A DNA stretch of 64,000 nt from JBEKYD01 sp052148435 (GTDB lineage: Bacteria > Acidobacteriota > Terriglobia > Bryobacterales > Bryobacteraceae), in the NCBI GenBank assembly GCA_052148435.1, contig JBKQIF010000005.1, positions 20,506 to 84,505 of the forward strand, given 5' to 3'. Shown here in pieces: positions 25,738 to 34,461 of the stretch. Positions within the stretch are counted from its first letter, which is position 1; every line of letters starts with the position of its first letter. Both the position numbers and the translations under genes were made by a program. The notes under the pieces were generated by a model. It was not told the DNA's origin. It did no database searches and saw only the letters and a list, made by a program, of their open reading frames with translations.

Positions 25738-27072
25738 TCACTCCGGCAGCGGCTGTCCTTTGGTTTCCGGCGCAATGGTCAGGGCGGCCAGGCCCACCAG
25801 AAACACCGAGCACATGGTGACGCCCGCGTAGCGCATGGCGTCCGGCCCGTGGTAGACGCGGCTGGTGAGAAGGCCCAGGCTGAGCGGTCCGGCGGCGGCC
25901 ACCAGGCGGCCGACGTTATAGCAGAAGCTGGTGCCGGTGCTGCGCAGGCGGGTTGGAAACAGTTCCGGCAAATAGATGGCGTAGCCGCCGAACAGGGCAA
26001 GCTGGGTGAAGCCCATCAGCGGAATCATCCAGAAGATATCGGCCAGGGTCTTGAGATTCCAAAAGGTGAACGCAGTCATTCCCATGGCCGCCAGGAAACT
26101 CACCGCGAACGCCCGGCGCCGGTTAGTGCGTTGGGTGAGCCAGGTGAAAGCGTGGACGCCGAAAAAGCTGCCGAAGTTTTGCAGCAGGCTGGTAACGCCG
26201 ATCCAGGTGGTGACGCTCCCCGCCACAACCAGCTCGGGCATTCCCTCGGCGCGAAAAGTCTTCTCGAGCACGGGCCGGAACAGGTCATAGCTGAAGAAGC
26301 CGATGCCCCACAACCCTACCACGCCGGCAAAGGCCAGCAGCAGGCCGGCGATGGAATTGCGGCGCCAGCGCGGGTTGGTGAACAGGTCGGAGAAGGAGCC
26401 AAGCTTCTCCTTCGCCGCGCGCGCCTTCAGCCAGCTTTCCGGCTCTTTCAGTTTCTTGAAAACCACCAGCGCCAATGGGGCCGGGAGCGCGCCCGCCAGA
26501 AACTCGTAGCGCCACGCGCTGTGAATCACCCCCGCCTGCTGGACTTGCCCCAGAGCGATTACGGTCAGCGCGGCGATCATATTGCCCACCGCGGAAAACG
26601 CCTGCACCATGCCGAGCGCGTAGGGCCGCGCCCGCTCGGGCACCACCTCCGCCACCAGCGCCACCCCTACGGCGAATTGCCCGCCCACTCCCAGGCCGCA
26701 CAAAAAGCGATAGACGTTAAAATCCCAGACCGCGGTCGAAAACAGGCTCAACCCGGTAAAGACGGTGTAGCACAGGATGGTGAGCATCATGGTGCGGGCG
26801 CGGCCCAGGCGGTCGCCCAGCACCCCGAATATGACGCCGCCCAGCGCCCACCCGATCATGAAGACCGAGGTTGCGATTCCGGCCTGTTCGTCCACCATCG
26901 ACCCGGACGCGCCGGGCCCCAGCAAATCGCGGATGGCCGGCTTGCGCGCCAGATTGAACAACTGCTGCGCCATGGTGTCGAACATCCACCCGACCGCAGC
27001 CACCGCCACGACGAACCACTGATAACGGGAAAGGTCCCTGTACCAGACGTAGCGGGCCGGTTCACTGGACAT
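25738..27072 (-). CDS. MFS transporter, sugar/organic acid type
   Basis: A 444-residue major facilitator with 12 predicted helices. The loop motif GDRLGRARTM between helices 2 and 3 and NRRRAF in the second half mark the family. VYRFLCGLGVGGQFAVGVAL and LFPTRLRSTGTSF are like the metabolite:H+ symporter branch. Substrate unknown. ATG 27072 has GGAGAA upstream; the frame to 27150 is not used. Confidence 0.9.
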   Translation of the reverse strand: MSSEPARYVWYRDLSRYQWFVVAVAAVGWMFDTMAQQLFNLARKPAIRDLLGPGASGSMVDEQAGIATSVFMIGWALGGVIFGVLGDRLGRARTMMLTILCYTVFTGLSLFSTAVWDFNVYRFLCGLGVGGQFAVGVALVAEVVPERARPYALGMVQAFSAVGNMIAALTVIALGQVQQAGVIHSAWRYEFLAGALPAPLALVVFKKLKEPESWLKARAAKEKLGSFSDLFTNPRWRRNSIAGLLLAFAGVVGLWGIGFFSYDLFRPVLEKTFRAEGMPELVVAGSVTTWIGVTSLLQNFGSFFGVHAFTWLTQRTNRRRAFAVSFLAAMGMTAFTFWNLKTLADIFWMIPLMGFTQLALFGGYAIYLPELFPTRLRSTGTSFCYNVGRLVAAAGPLSLGLLTSRVYHGPDAMRYAGVTMCSVFLVGLAALTIAPETKGQPLPE

Positions 27073-27172
27073 GAAGAAGCTATTCTCCCACGCGGAGGCG
27101 CCGGCGGAGGATGTGGCAGGCGCTATCCGGCGAGGAATGACAGACCACAAAGTGCGATGGTCTATCCCACTG

Positions 27173-27679
27173 CTAGTGAGCCGTGAACGGCAATTCGGCG
27201 ACGGTGTTCTCCCACTCCATCCGCAACTTGCCGGCGTGCGGGCCGGCCGGGGAAAGGGTGATCTTCCAGGCTTCGACGGGGGCGGACTGGGTGGATATGT
27301 TCAGCGCCACGCGGCCCAGGTCGCGGTCCTGGTGATACTCCAGGCCCCACTGACCGGTTTGCTTGTTGATTACCAGCTCCCATTGTTTGGAGTCGGGAAA
27401 CACGAACAGGGTGTAATCGCCTTTGGGGATTTTCAATCCGCCCAGGTCGAGCTCGGCATCGGTGTGGAGAGCCGTGGCCTCGTTGGCGCCGGCGCGCCAC
27501 ACCTTGCCATAGGGCACCAAACCGCCGAAGATTTTGCGCCCGTGCATGGAGGGCGCGTGATAGTCGATGCGAACGGTCTTACCGTCGATGGCGACCGATG
27601 TGGTGGCGGCCGGGCTGGTGTAGCCTTGGGCGAAGAGCAGGCCGGCCCCCAGCAGGACCGCGAAGAGTGGACGTAGCAT
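27173..27679 (-). CDS. DUF2911 exported protein
   Basis: A 168-residue protein with a signal peptide (LFAVLLGAGLLFAQ) and the DUF2911 pattern: IDYHAPSMHGRKIFGGLVPYG, WRAGANEATAL, GDYTLFVFPD, WELVINKQTGQWG. The family is beta-rich and of unknown function. Its start lies ten bases beyond the pepA stop, so it is the second gene of a pepA operon. Confidence 0.88.
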   Translation of the reverse strand: MLRPLFAVLLGAGLLFAQGYTSPAATTSVAIDGKTVRIDYHAPSMHGRKIFGGLVPYGKVWRAGANEATALHTDAELDLGGLKIPKGDYTLFVFPDSKQWELVINKQTGQWGLEYHQDRDLGRVALNISTQSAPVEAWKITLSPAGPHAGKLRMEWENTVAELPFTAH

Positions 27680-27689
27680 GGTTCCCAGT

Positions 27690-29138
27690 TTACCGCCAGT
27701 CCATGGCGAGGCGAACCAGGGTTCGCACGGGCAGGCCGGTGGGGCCTTTGGCCATGTAGGGTTTGCTCTCGTCGAGCCAGGCGGTGCCGGCGATATCCAG
27801 GTGCACCCATGGGGTCTCGCCGGCAAATTCCTGGAGAAACCTGGCGGCGGTAATGGCTCCTCCCCAGCGGCCGCCCACGTTGGCGAGATCGGCGAAGGCG
27901 GATTTCAGGTATTCGATGTAATCGTCGTCGAGGGGCATGGGCCACATCCGCTCCGCCTCGGCTTTGGAGGCAGCCAGCACACGGTCGCGGAGGGCGTCGT
28001 CACTCGAAAACAGGCCCACCTGCAAGTGGCCGAGGGCCACCACGATGGCGCCGGTTAGAGTGGCTGCGTCCACCAGGTGGGTACAACCCTGGCGCCGGGC
28101 ATAGGTCAACGCGTCCGCCAGAATCAGCCGGCCTTCGGCATCGGTGTTGATGACTTCGATGGTCTTGCCGCTCATGGCGGTGACGATGTCGCCCGGGCGC
28201 TGCGCCCGGCTGCCCAGCATGTTCTCCACGGCGGGGATGAATGCCGTAACCGGAATGGCGGGCTTGAGTTGGGCGATGGCGCGCATGGCGCCGATCATGG
28301 CCGCGCCGCCGGACATGTCGTACTTCATTTTTTCCATGCCCTCGGCCCCCTTGATGGAGATGCCGCCGGTGTCGAAGGTCACGCCCTTGCCGACCAGTCC
28401 CAGATGGGTAGCGTTCCCTTCCGCTACCGGCCAATAGCGCAGCACGATGAGACATGGCGGCTCGGCGCTGCCCTGCGCCACGCCCAGCAGAGCGCCCATG
28501 CCCAGCTTCTCCATAGTCTCGCGATCGAGCACCTCGCAGCCCAGGCCGAAGGTCTCGGCAACCTGGCGAGCCGCTTCGGCCAGCTTGAGCGGCGGCAGCA
28601 GGTTGGCGGGCTCGTTGGCCAGGCCGCGAGTGAAGTTCTGCGCCTCACCCAGAACGCGCCCGCGCTCCACCGCCGCCGCCAGCGCTGCGCCACCCTCCGG
28701 CGCGGCCACGGCGAAAGCGTCCGCGAATTTCTTGTCGTCTCCGGTCTTCAGGCGGTCGGGCTCGTAGTTGCCGAGCAACGCGCCCTCCGCCGCGGCCGAA
28801 GCGTAATCCGCACCTGCCAGCTCACCTTCCAGCAGCAGGGCGATATTCTTGATGGACCTGCTCTTCAAATGCCGCACCGCCGCCGCGGCGAGCTTCCGCA
28901 ATTCACCGGAATTGAATTTTTCCGGCTTGCCCGCGCCCGCCAGCAGCACTCGCTGCGCGGCCAATCCGGCGGGCTTGTGCAGCAGGGTGAATTCCAGCGC
29001 CTTCCCCGCGACTTCGCCATCGTCGGCCAGTTCCGCCGCGCCGAAGCGCGTTTCCTTCTTCCCTTCAAATACCGGCACAATCAGGGCGCCGGCCGCAATC
29101 TGTTCCAGAGGCTTCGATTCAAAAGAAATCTGCATCAT
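27690..29138 (-). CDS. pepA: Leucyl aminopeptidase (M17)
   Basis: A 482-residue M17 metalloaminopeptidase that removes N-terminal residues from peptides in the cytosol. The catalytic domain shows GKGVTFDTGGISIK (metal ligands and Lys), the signature NTDAEGRL, and GHLQVGLFSSD. Normal length and order of domains. Followed directly by the DUF2911 gene. Confidence 0.95.
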   Translation of the reverse strand: MMQISFESKPLEQIAAGALIVPVFEGKKETRFGAAELADDGEVAGKALEFTLLHKPAGLAAQRVLLAGAGKPEKFNSGELRKLAAAAVRHLKSRSIKNIALLLEGELAGADYASAAAEGALLGNYEPDRLKTGDDKKFADAFAVAAPEGGAALAAAVERGRVLGEAQNFTRGLANEPANLLPPLKLAEAARQVAETFGLGCEVLDRETMEKLGMGALLGVAQGSAEPPCLIVLRYWPVAEGNATHLGLVGKGVTFDTGGISIKGAEGMEKMKYDMSGGAAMIGAMRAIAQLKPAIPVTAFIPAVENMLGSRAQRPGDIVTAMSGKTIEVINTDAEGRLILADALTYARRQGCTHLVDAATLTGAIVVALGHLQVGLFSSDDALRDRVLAASKAEAERMWPMPLDDDYIEYLKSAFADLANVGGRWGGAITAARFLQEFAGETPWVHLDIAGTAWLDESKPYMAKGPTGLPVRTLVRLAMDWR

Positions 29139-29256
29139 TCAGATTGTATCCGCAAGTCGGAGGCGGGCGGGCGACGGGAGAGTGGAGAAATCGCCAGATA
29201 CTCGGGGAAGAGATGTAAAGCGAAGGCCGCCGGCCGGCCTCGCTCCGTTCGGCATA

Positions 29257-29306
29257 GATGGTTTTGTTTCAGTTGTATAGCGGCAGAGATGGGTTCGTTC
29301 AGCAAC
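29257..29306 (+). repeat. Direct repeat, copy a
   Basis: Contains GGTTTTGTTTCAG and, after about ten variable bases, GCAGAGATGGGTTCGTTC. The same two blocks with the same spacing occur at 29480-29528. Both copies are followed within about 80 bases by GTGCA-N5-GTGCATC. Confidence 0.75.
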
Positions 29307-29479
29307 GGCGGTTGGGGGGCGCTTTTGTGCATTCCTGTGCATCCTTGGGCACCCGGCCGTTGTAGGGCGGTTGGCAACCTGCGCGCGGATCGGCAATCGG
29401 CGCCGGTCCACAGTTGAGGACCGGGCACGAGGCGTTCGCCGCGGTCCCAGCGTTGCCAACCTGCCCCGCAGGGAGGCAA

Positions 29480-29528
29480 GTGGTTTTGTTTCAGCTTTCT
29501 GCCGGCAGAGATGGGTTCGTTCGGTAAC
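29480..29528 (+). repeat. Direct repeat, copy b
   Basis: Second copy about 220 bases downstream of copy a, same orientation, with the two conserved blocks and a different spacer between them. Confidence 0.75.
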
Positions 29529-30145
29529 TTCCGCGCGTGGGAAAGCCAATGGCCCGTGGCGGCTTCCATTTGTGCACTTTTGTGCATCGGAAGTGGCGGC
29601 AGGTTTCGCCGCATGGACAGAACTCCCGGAACGCGCGGCCGAAAGATTGGGTCCCCTTGAAGTCATCGTCATCCCGCCACCAGGATACAACGGCGGCTTG
29701 GCGGTAGGCAGGGGAAGTGCTTTATATTCAATGAAGAAATGGTTGTGACCGCGAATCCGCTGGAATGTTTCGCAGGGGCTGCCGTCTCCCCCGTCCCTGG
29801 TTTCCCCAGCGCTTAAGCAATAATGAACCCGCGTCGCGTAAAGCTAGCGTATACTCGCTTCCGGAAGGTTAGAGAGCGGAGGTTAATTCCGAAGGTTCAG
29901 ATGGCTGAGATTCTGACGACCGTTCTCTCCATGCTTTATTCTGCGATCTTTCCGTACTTCTTTACATTGGGGCGGAACTCAGGCGCGAGTCCGATCCCAA
30001 CTCGCTTTGGGCTCGGCTTTACGACAGAAGTCAACGGTTTCTACGCAGGCATTCTACCCTTGCTCGCATCGATGGGCATATCTATATGAATTACTATTTG
30101 CCAATTTTTCGGCCGGTCCGGCCTTCACTTCTGGGTACGGCATGG

Positions 30146-30412
30146 TCATCGGTAGGTTTTCTCATTGCGGAGGAGAACGGCGAGCACTTCCACCGTGTTC
30201 GTTGGATGGATGGGTTTGAAAATAATGCGATATCGGCCCGACACCTTCCGGTAGTGGCCTTTATGGTCCTTTCCTTTGAGCGGCTTCACGAGACCGCGGA
30301 AGGGGTCCTCTGCGAACGCGGCGATGTCGTCGACGACGCGTTGCCGCCGGTCGGGTGGCATCGCTTTAAGCTGTTTTGAGGCGCCGTCGTGAATGTGGAC
30401 GGTCCAGGTCAT
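30146..30412 (-). CDS. RelE/ParE-family toxin
   Basis: An 88-residue RelE-superfamily toxin: HDGASKQLKAM, DPFRGLVKPLKG, HYRKVSGRYRIIF and the last strand VEVLAVLLRNEKTYR. It overlaps its upstream AbrB-type antitoxin by 47 bases. The complete C-terminus here shows what the related gene at 7394 has lost. Confidence 0.87.
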   Translation of the reverse strand: MTWTVHIHDGASKQLKAMPPDRRQRVVDDIAAFAEDPFRGLVKPLKGKDHKGHYRKVSGRYRIIFKPIHPTNTVEVLAVLLRNEKTYR

Positions 30413-30680
30413 GGCGAAGTTGGGCGAGGCTCACGAATTTTCCCTCGCGCATCTCCCGTTCGGCCTTCTTCACGAGCGCGCTCTCTTCGGGAGTGAGTAC
30501 GTCATCGGGATCAACCACGCGCCGAGGCTTGATGAGCACGCCGTTTTGCGTTTGAGCGAACGCTACAAAATCGCCCTCCCGGATGTTAAGGGTTTCGAGC
30601 ATATCCCGCGGAATCACCACTTGGCGCCGCTGGCCAACGCGGCCGATCCGCTCTTGGGTTGTGGTCGATTTCACTCCCAT
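30366..30680 (-). CDS. AbrB/MazE-type antitoxin
   Basis: A 104-residue protein: a swapped-hairpin AbrB domain (IGRVGQRRQVVIPRDMLETL, GDFVAFAQ) and a charged tail with DDVLTPEESALVKKAE. Partner of the overlapping RelE-like toxin and similar in arrangement and tail to the module at 7162. Confidence 0.86.
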   Translation of the reverse strand: MGVKSTTTQERIGRVGQRRQVVIPRDMLETLNIREGDFVAFAQTQNGVLIKPRRVVDPDDVLTPEESALVKKAEREMREGKFVSLAQLRHDLDRPHSRRRLKTA

Positions 30681-30761
30681 ACCCTTCAGAGTATCTGACG
30701 ATCAGAATATGTCAAGCGCCGGGGGAGGGTTGGCGCCGGTGGAACCGCGGCGCCGCGGCCA

Positions 30762-31784
30762 TCACTTCCCGGCGAAAAGATGGATGGCCAGATAGCTCAC
30801 CGAGGCGATTGCGGCGGCCATGGGGATGGTCAGGACCCAGCCGGACATAATGTTGGTGGCGATGCCCCAACGCACGGCCTTGAGGCGGTGAATGCTGCCC
30901 ACGCCGGCGATGGCGCCGGCGATGGCGTGGGTGGTGGAGACCGGCAGGCCGAGGTGGGTGGCGAACAGCACGGCGCCGGCGGCCCCGGTTTCGGCGCAGA
31001 AACCGCTGCGGGGCTTGAGCCGGGTCAGGCGGGTGCCCATGGTGCGTACGATCCGCCAGCCTCCGCTCAGCGTCCCGAGAGCGATGGCCGCGTAGGCCGA
31101 TACAATCACCCACAATGGCACGTCGAAGGTCTTCTGGTAATGCGCCGCCACCAGCAAGCCGGTGATGACACCCATGGTCTTCTGCGCGTCGTTGGAGCCG
31201 TGCGAGAGGCTGAACGCGGCGGCCGAGAGCAACTGGAACCGACGGAAATAAGTATCCATCTTCGCCGGGCTCGAGTTTCGGAACAGCCAATACACCGCCA
31301 CCATCAGCATATATGCCGAAACCAGGCCGATCAGGGGCGCCAGGAAAATGAACGCCACCGTCAGGCCCCATTGCCCCGCGATCAGTCCTTCGAGCGCGTG
31401 GCCCAAACCGCGGGTGATCGCCGCCCGCGCCATGGCTGCCCCGGCATAGCCGCCGATCAGCGCGTGCGAGCTGCTGGTAGGCAACCCCAGCCACCACGTG
31501 ATCAGGTCCCAGAGAATCGCGCCCACCAGCGCCGCCAGAATCACGTAGGGCGTCACCACATCCAGGTTCACGAACCCTTGGCCCATGGTCTTCGCCACCG
31601 CGGTGCCGAACACGAACGCGGCCAAGAAATTGAAGAACGCGGCCCAAATCACGGCCTGGCCCGGCGTGAGCACCCGCGTCGCCACCACCGTGGCGATAGA
31701 ATTGGCGGCGTCGTGAAAGCCGTTGATGTAGTCGAAGATCAAAGCGATGGCGATGATCCCCGCCACCAGGGTGAAGACCGGCAT
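30762..31784 (-). CDS. Low-affinity inorganic phosphate transporter (Pit)
   Basis: A 340-residue PiT-family permease with about ten helices. The duplicated signature is seen as FDYINGFHDAANSIATVV and FSLSHGSNDAQKTMG, with LPTSSSHALIGG and LPVSTTHAIAG. It takes up phosphate with protons or as a metal-phosphate complex. The DUF47 gene 190 bases upstream on the same strand is its usual companion. Confidence 0.95.
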   Translation of the reverse strand: MPVFTLVAGIIAIALIFDYINGFHDAANSIATVVATRVLTPGQAVIWAAFFNFLAAFVFGTAVAKTMGQGFVNLDVVTPYVILAALVGAILWDLITWWLGLPTSSSHALIGGYAGAAMARAAITRGLGHALEGLIAGQWGLTVAFIFLAPLIGLVSAYMLMVAVYWLFRNSSPAKMDTYFRRFQLLSAAAFSLSHGSNDAQKTMGVITGLLVAAHYQKTFDVPLWVIVSAYAAIALGTLSGGWRIVRTMGTRLTRLKPRSGFCAETGAAGAVLFATHLGLPVSTTHAIAGAIAGVGSIHRLKAVRWGIATNIMSGWVLTIPMAAAIASVSYLAIHLFAGK

Positions 31785-31891
31785 CGCTAGGGCACGCGCA
31801 ACGGGGAAAGCCGCCGAAAAGGCGGCTGCAGCCAGGATTGGCTGCCCCAGCCTGTAAGCCGAAGCGAGGCGAGTCGAGCCCTGGGGAACAA

Positions 31892-31942
31892 GAACGCCGA
31901 GACGAATCTCGGCGCTGCAGGCAAGAATGCCCGCGCCACGAG
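31892..31942 (-). repeat. Two-hairpin dispersed element, copy 3
   Basis: On the minus strand: CGTGGCGCGGGC lead, hairpin 1 GGCA-ttct-TGCC, linker TGCAGCG, hairpin 2 CCGAGA-ttcg-TCTCGG. It has the same layout as 22082-22127 with compensated stem changes. It sits between the DUF47 and pit genes, inside what should be one transcript. Confidence 0.7.
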
Positions 31943-31974
31943 CGGCGCTGTCCAGCTATTTATGGGGCGCTGCA

Positions 31975-32586
31975 TTAGCTGTTCTTAACCACCACGTTCT
32001 GCAAAACGTCGGCGACGTCTTCGCAGCAATCGATGGTTTCCTCGAAGAAGTCGTACACTTCCTTGAGCTTGATCAGCGTGATCGGGTCCTTTTCCTTGGC
32101 GAACAGATCCACGATCGCGCTGCGGCCGACCAGGTCGCCCTCGTTTTCCAGGCGATTGATTTCGATGCAGTATACCTGCGGCGAGCCCTTGCCTTCGAGT
32201 TCAAACGCCTGCTGCAGTTGTTTGGCGCAGCGGGCCACGATCTCCGCCAGGGAAACCATGTTGGCCGGAATCGGATTGATGTGATAGGCAACCAGCCGGT
32301 GGGCGGTATCTTCTATACCGTCGAGCACGTCGTCCAGCGCCGAAGAGATGGCGTGAATGTCTTCGGGATCGATGGGGGTGATGAAAGTCTGGTTCAGGCG
32401 GGTGAAAATCTCATGGATCAGCTCATCTCCGCGGTGCTCCAAAACGCTTATTTCCGTGGCCGCGCTGGCCATCCGGCCATCGCCGATGCGGACCCCGTCC
32501 GCCAGCAACCGCGCCGCCTCGGAAATAATACCGACCTGCTTCTGGAACAAAGCGAAGAACTTCTCGTCACGGGGCAGAAGTCTCAT
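31975..32586 (-). CDS. DUF47/PhoU-like phosphate transport accessory protein
   Basis: A 203-residue all-helical protein of the DUF47 (PhoU-like) family: FFALFQKQVGIISEAA, EISVLEHRGDELIHEIF, ALDDVLDGIEDTAHRL, EGDLVGRSAIVDLF, CCEDVADVLQNVVVKN. The conserved acidic E/DxxxD pairs fit metal binding as in PhoU. It probably modulates the adjacent Pit transporter. Confidence 0.92.
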   Translation of the reverse strand: MRLLPRDEKFFALFQKQVGIISEAARLLADGVRIGDGRMASAATEISVLEHRGDELIHEIFTRLNQTFITPIDPEDIHAISSALDDVLDGIEDTAHRLVAYHINPIPANMVSLAEIVARCAKQLQQAFELEGKGSPQVYCIEINRLENEGDLVGRSAIVDLFAKEKDPITLIKLKEVYDFFEETIDCCEDVADVLQNVVVKNS

Positions 32587-32719
32587 AAAATCGAAGCGTT
32601 GAGCGCTTATAGTAGCCGCATTGCGACAATTCGGTCAATTTGGAGTTACGAAACGGTGACGAGGGGCGGCGGCACCAGGAAAAACGACGCGGAGGAAACG
32701 ATGGCGATTGCAGTCGTTG

Positions 32720-33025
32720 TCAATCCGACTTGTCCCCTTGCCGCATTTCTCCGGGCCATTGCCGAGCGCCGTGCAGCACGCGCAGGACGCGAACCGTATC
32801 CCCGTCGATGCGGTAGGCGGCGATGTAGGGAGTGCGTTGAATGACAAGTTCACGCGTACCTTCGACGCGGCCCAGGCGGCCACTTTCCGGGAATTTCGCC
32901 AGCGCTTCGACCTGCACACGGATGCGATCATCCACGCTGACAGCGGACCTCGGGCTATCTGCCTCGATGTAATCGAAAATTGCGTCGCGGTCGGCTTGCG
33001 CGAAAGCGGACCACTCGATCCGCAT
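32720..33025 (-). CDS. ParE-family toxin
   Basis: A 101-residue RelE/ParE-fold protein: MRIEWSAFAQADRDAIFDYI, FPESGRLGRVEGTRELVI, YIAAYRIDGDTVRVLRVLHG. The sequence fits the ParE branch (gyrase inhibitors). It starts three bases after the stop of the RelB-like gene. Confidence 0.88.
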   Translation of the reverse strand: MRIEWSAFAQADRDAIFDYIEADSPRSAVSVDDRIRVQVEALAKFPESGRLGRVEGTRELVIQRTPYIAAYRIDGDTVRVLRVLHGARQWPGEMRQGDKSD

Positions 33026-33028
33026 TCA

Positions 33029-33325
33029 CTACCGTGCCTTGCGCAGAGCGGCGGCCCGCCGCGAGGCGAAATGCGCTTCGACCTTCTCGTGGGGAATGCC
33101 GGGACGGGGATCGTCCAGCGCTTCCCGCACCTTGGCGCGGAACCACCCATCATGTCCTGCAGCGTTGGCAGCCAGAGCGAACGGGAGCGCGCCTTCATTG
33201 GCGGTACGCGTCAGCAGGATGCGCACAGCGTCGGAAACCGTAATTCCCAACTCTTCCAGCACAGCCGCCGCACGTTCTTTAATCGCGGGATCGATTCGCG
33301 TCTGTACTAATGCGTTTGCAGGCAT
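33029..33325 (-). CDS. RelB/DinJ-family antitoxin
   Basis: A 98-residue antitoxin with the ribbon-helix-helix part ALVQTRIDPAIKERAAAVLE and LGITVSDAVRILLTRTA, then a toxin-binding tail. ATG 33325 is chosen because GGAAGGAG lies seven bases before it; ATG 33343 would place that site inside the gene. Confidence 0.88.
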   Translation of the reverse strand: MPANALVQTRIDPAIKERAAAVLEELGITVSDAVRILLTRTANEGALPFALAANAAGHDGWFRAKVREALDDPRPGIPHEKVEAHFASRRAAALRKAR

Positions 33326-33417
33326 GAGGGAGTCTCCTTCCACTCATTGTAATTCAGATGAATTACGCGCGCTCCTGCCTATTCGGGGGCGCGCGTTCCG
33401 TGAGCGCCTCGAGAATT

Positions 33418-34461
33418 TCACTCCGGCTGCTGCTGGGTCATGCAGTGCAGCGCGCCCAGGCCCCAGATCAGCTCGGTAGCATTGATGCCGATGACTTGCC
33501 TATCCGCGAAGAGACGCGCCAGCGTGTTCAGAGCCAGGCGATCGGCCGGGTCGTTGAACGTTGGCGCCAGCACGAGGCGGTTGGCTTTTTAGAAGTTGGC
33601 GTAGCTGGCCGGCAGGCGCTGGCGGGCGAACGCCAACGGACGCGGCATGGGCAGCTTCACCACCTTCAAACCGGCCGCCCGCAACAGAGCGTGGTTCTCC
33701 CGCAGCGGTTCGTAGTTGGCGTCGGTCTTATCGGCCTCCGACACCACCACCACGGTATCCGGCGAAACGAAGCGCGCCAGATCGTCCACGTGCCCGTGGG
33801 TATCGTCGCCGACGATGCCGTTTCGCAACCAGATCACGCGTTCCACCCCTAGGTAATCGCCCAGCTTCCGCTCCACGGCCGCGCGGCTCATGCCCGGATT
33901 GCGCGCCTGCACCGGGCTGAGCAGGCACTCTTCGGTGGTCAGCAGCAGGCCCTGCCCGTTGACGTCGATGCCGCCACCCTCCAGCACCATGCCCGGATCC
34001 CACAGCGGCAGTTTCAATTGGCCCGCGATCGACCGCGGCACGGCCGCGTCCAGATGCCAGTCGTCGTACTTGGCCCAGGCGTTGAAGCGCCATCCGGTGG
34101 CGGCGATGGCGCCGGCCGGATGGCGTACGAACAGCGGGCAGTAGTCGCGGGTCCAGACGCGGTTGGTCGGACACACCCAGAATTCCACCGCATCGAGATC
34201 GGCGCCCACTTTCGCCAGGATCGCCCGCGCCTGGCGCTCCAGGGCGGCATTGTCCACCAGAATCCGAACCCGCTCGACGCGGCTCAATTTGCGCACGATC
34301 TCGCCGTACACCCACGGAATGGGGGCGAAGCGGCCCGGCCAGTCGTCGCGATTGTGCGGCCAGGCGATCCAGGTGGCCTGGTGCGGCTCCCACTCGGCCG
34401 GCATGCGAAAGCCGGCGCGGCGCGGCGTGCCGGTTGGCGGCCGGGCCGCTGGCGGCGTCAA
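33418..34461 (-). pseudogene. aguA: Agmatine deiminase with an in-frame TAA before the catalytic Cys
   Basis: Reads as a 347-residue agmatine deiminase (agmatine to N-carbamoylputrescine): FRMPAEWEPHQATWIAWPHN, RDYCPLF, VLEGGGIDVNG, GDDTHGHVDDLARF. At 33589-33591 the frame meets TAA (LPASYANF, stop), after which the same frame continues as ANRLVLAPTFNDPADRLALN and GLGALHCMTQQQPE, ending at 33418. The nucleophilic cysteine in LHCMTQQ lies behind the stop, so the 290-residue product would be inactive. The start is probably TTG 34461, overlapping the aguB stop. A base-calling error at one codon would restore the gene. Confidence 0.88.

Larger units (their letters stand above)
29139..30145. other. 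Repeat-containing region without a convincing gene
   Basis: Roughly one kilobase. The left half holds the direct repeat pair given separately and another stretch (29370, reading GGTTGGCAACCTGCGCG) that recurs near 49486. An 88-residue frame at 29823-30089 is open in a lower-GC patch but shows no family signal, and I do not count it as a gene. Confidence 0.5.

Noticed and set aside
25639..27186. 515-residue open frame on the plus strand
   Set aside because: Antisense to the MFS transporter gene, which has all family motifs; the antisense product is charged low-complexity sequence.
29823..30089. 88-residue plus-strand frame
   Set aside because: No ribosome site, no family signal, and part of the translation changes character; kept only as a possible short ORF within a gene-poor region.
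33589..33591. Selenocysteine recoding in aguA
   Set aside because: The interrupting codon is TAA, not TGA, and the expected residue is aromatic or aliphatic rather than cysteine-like.
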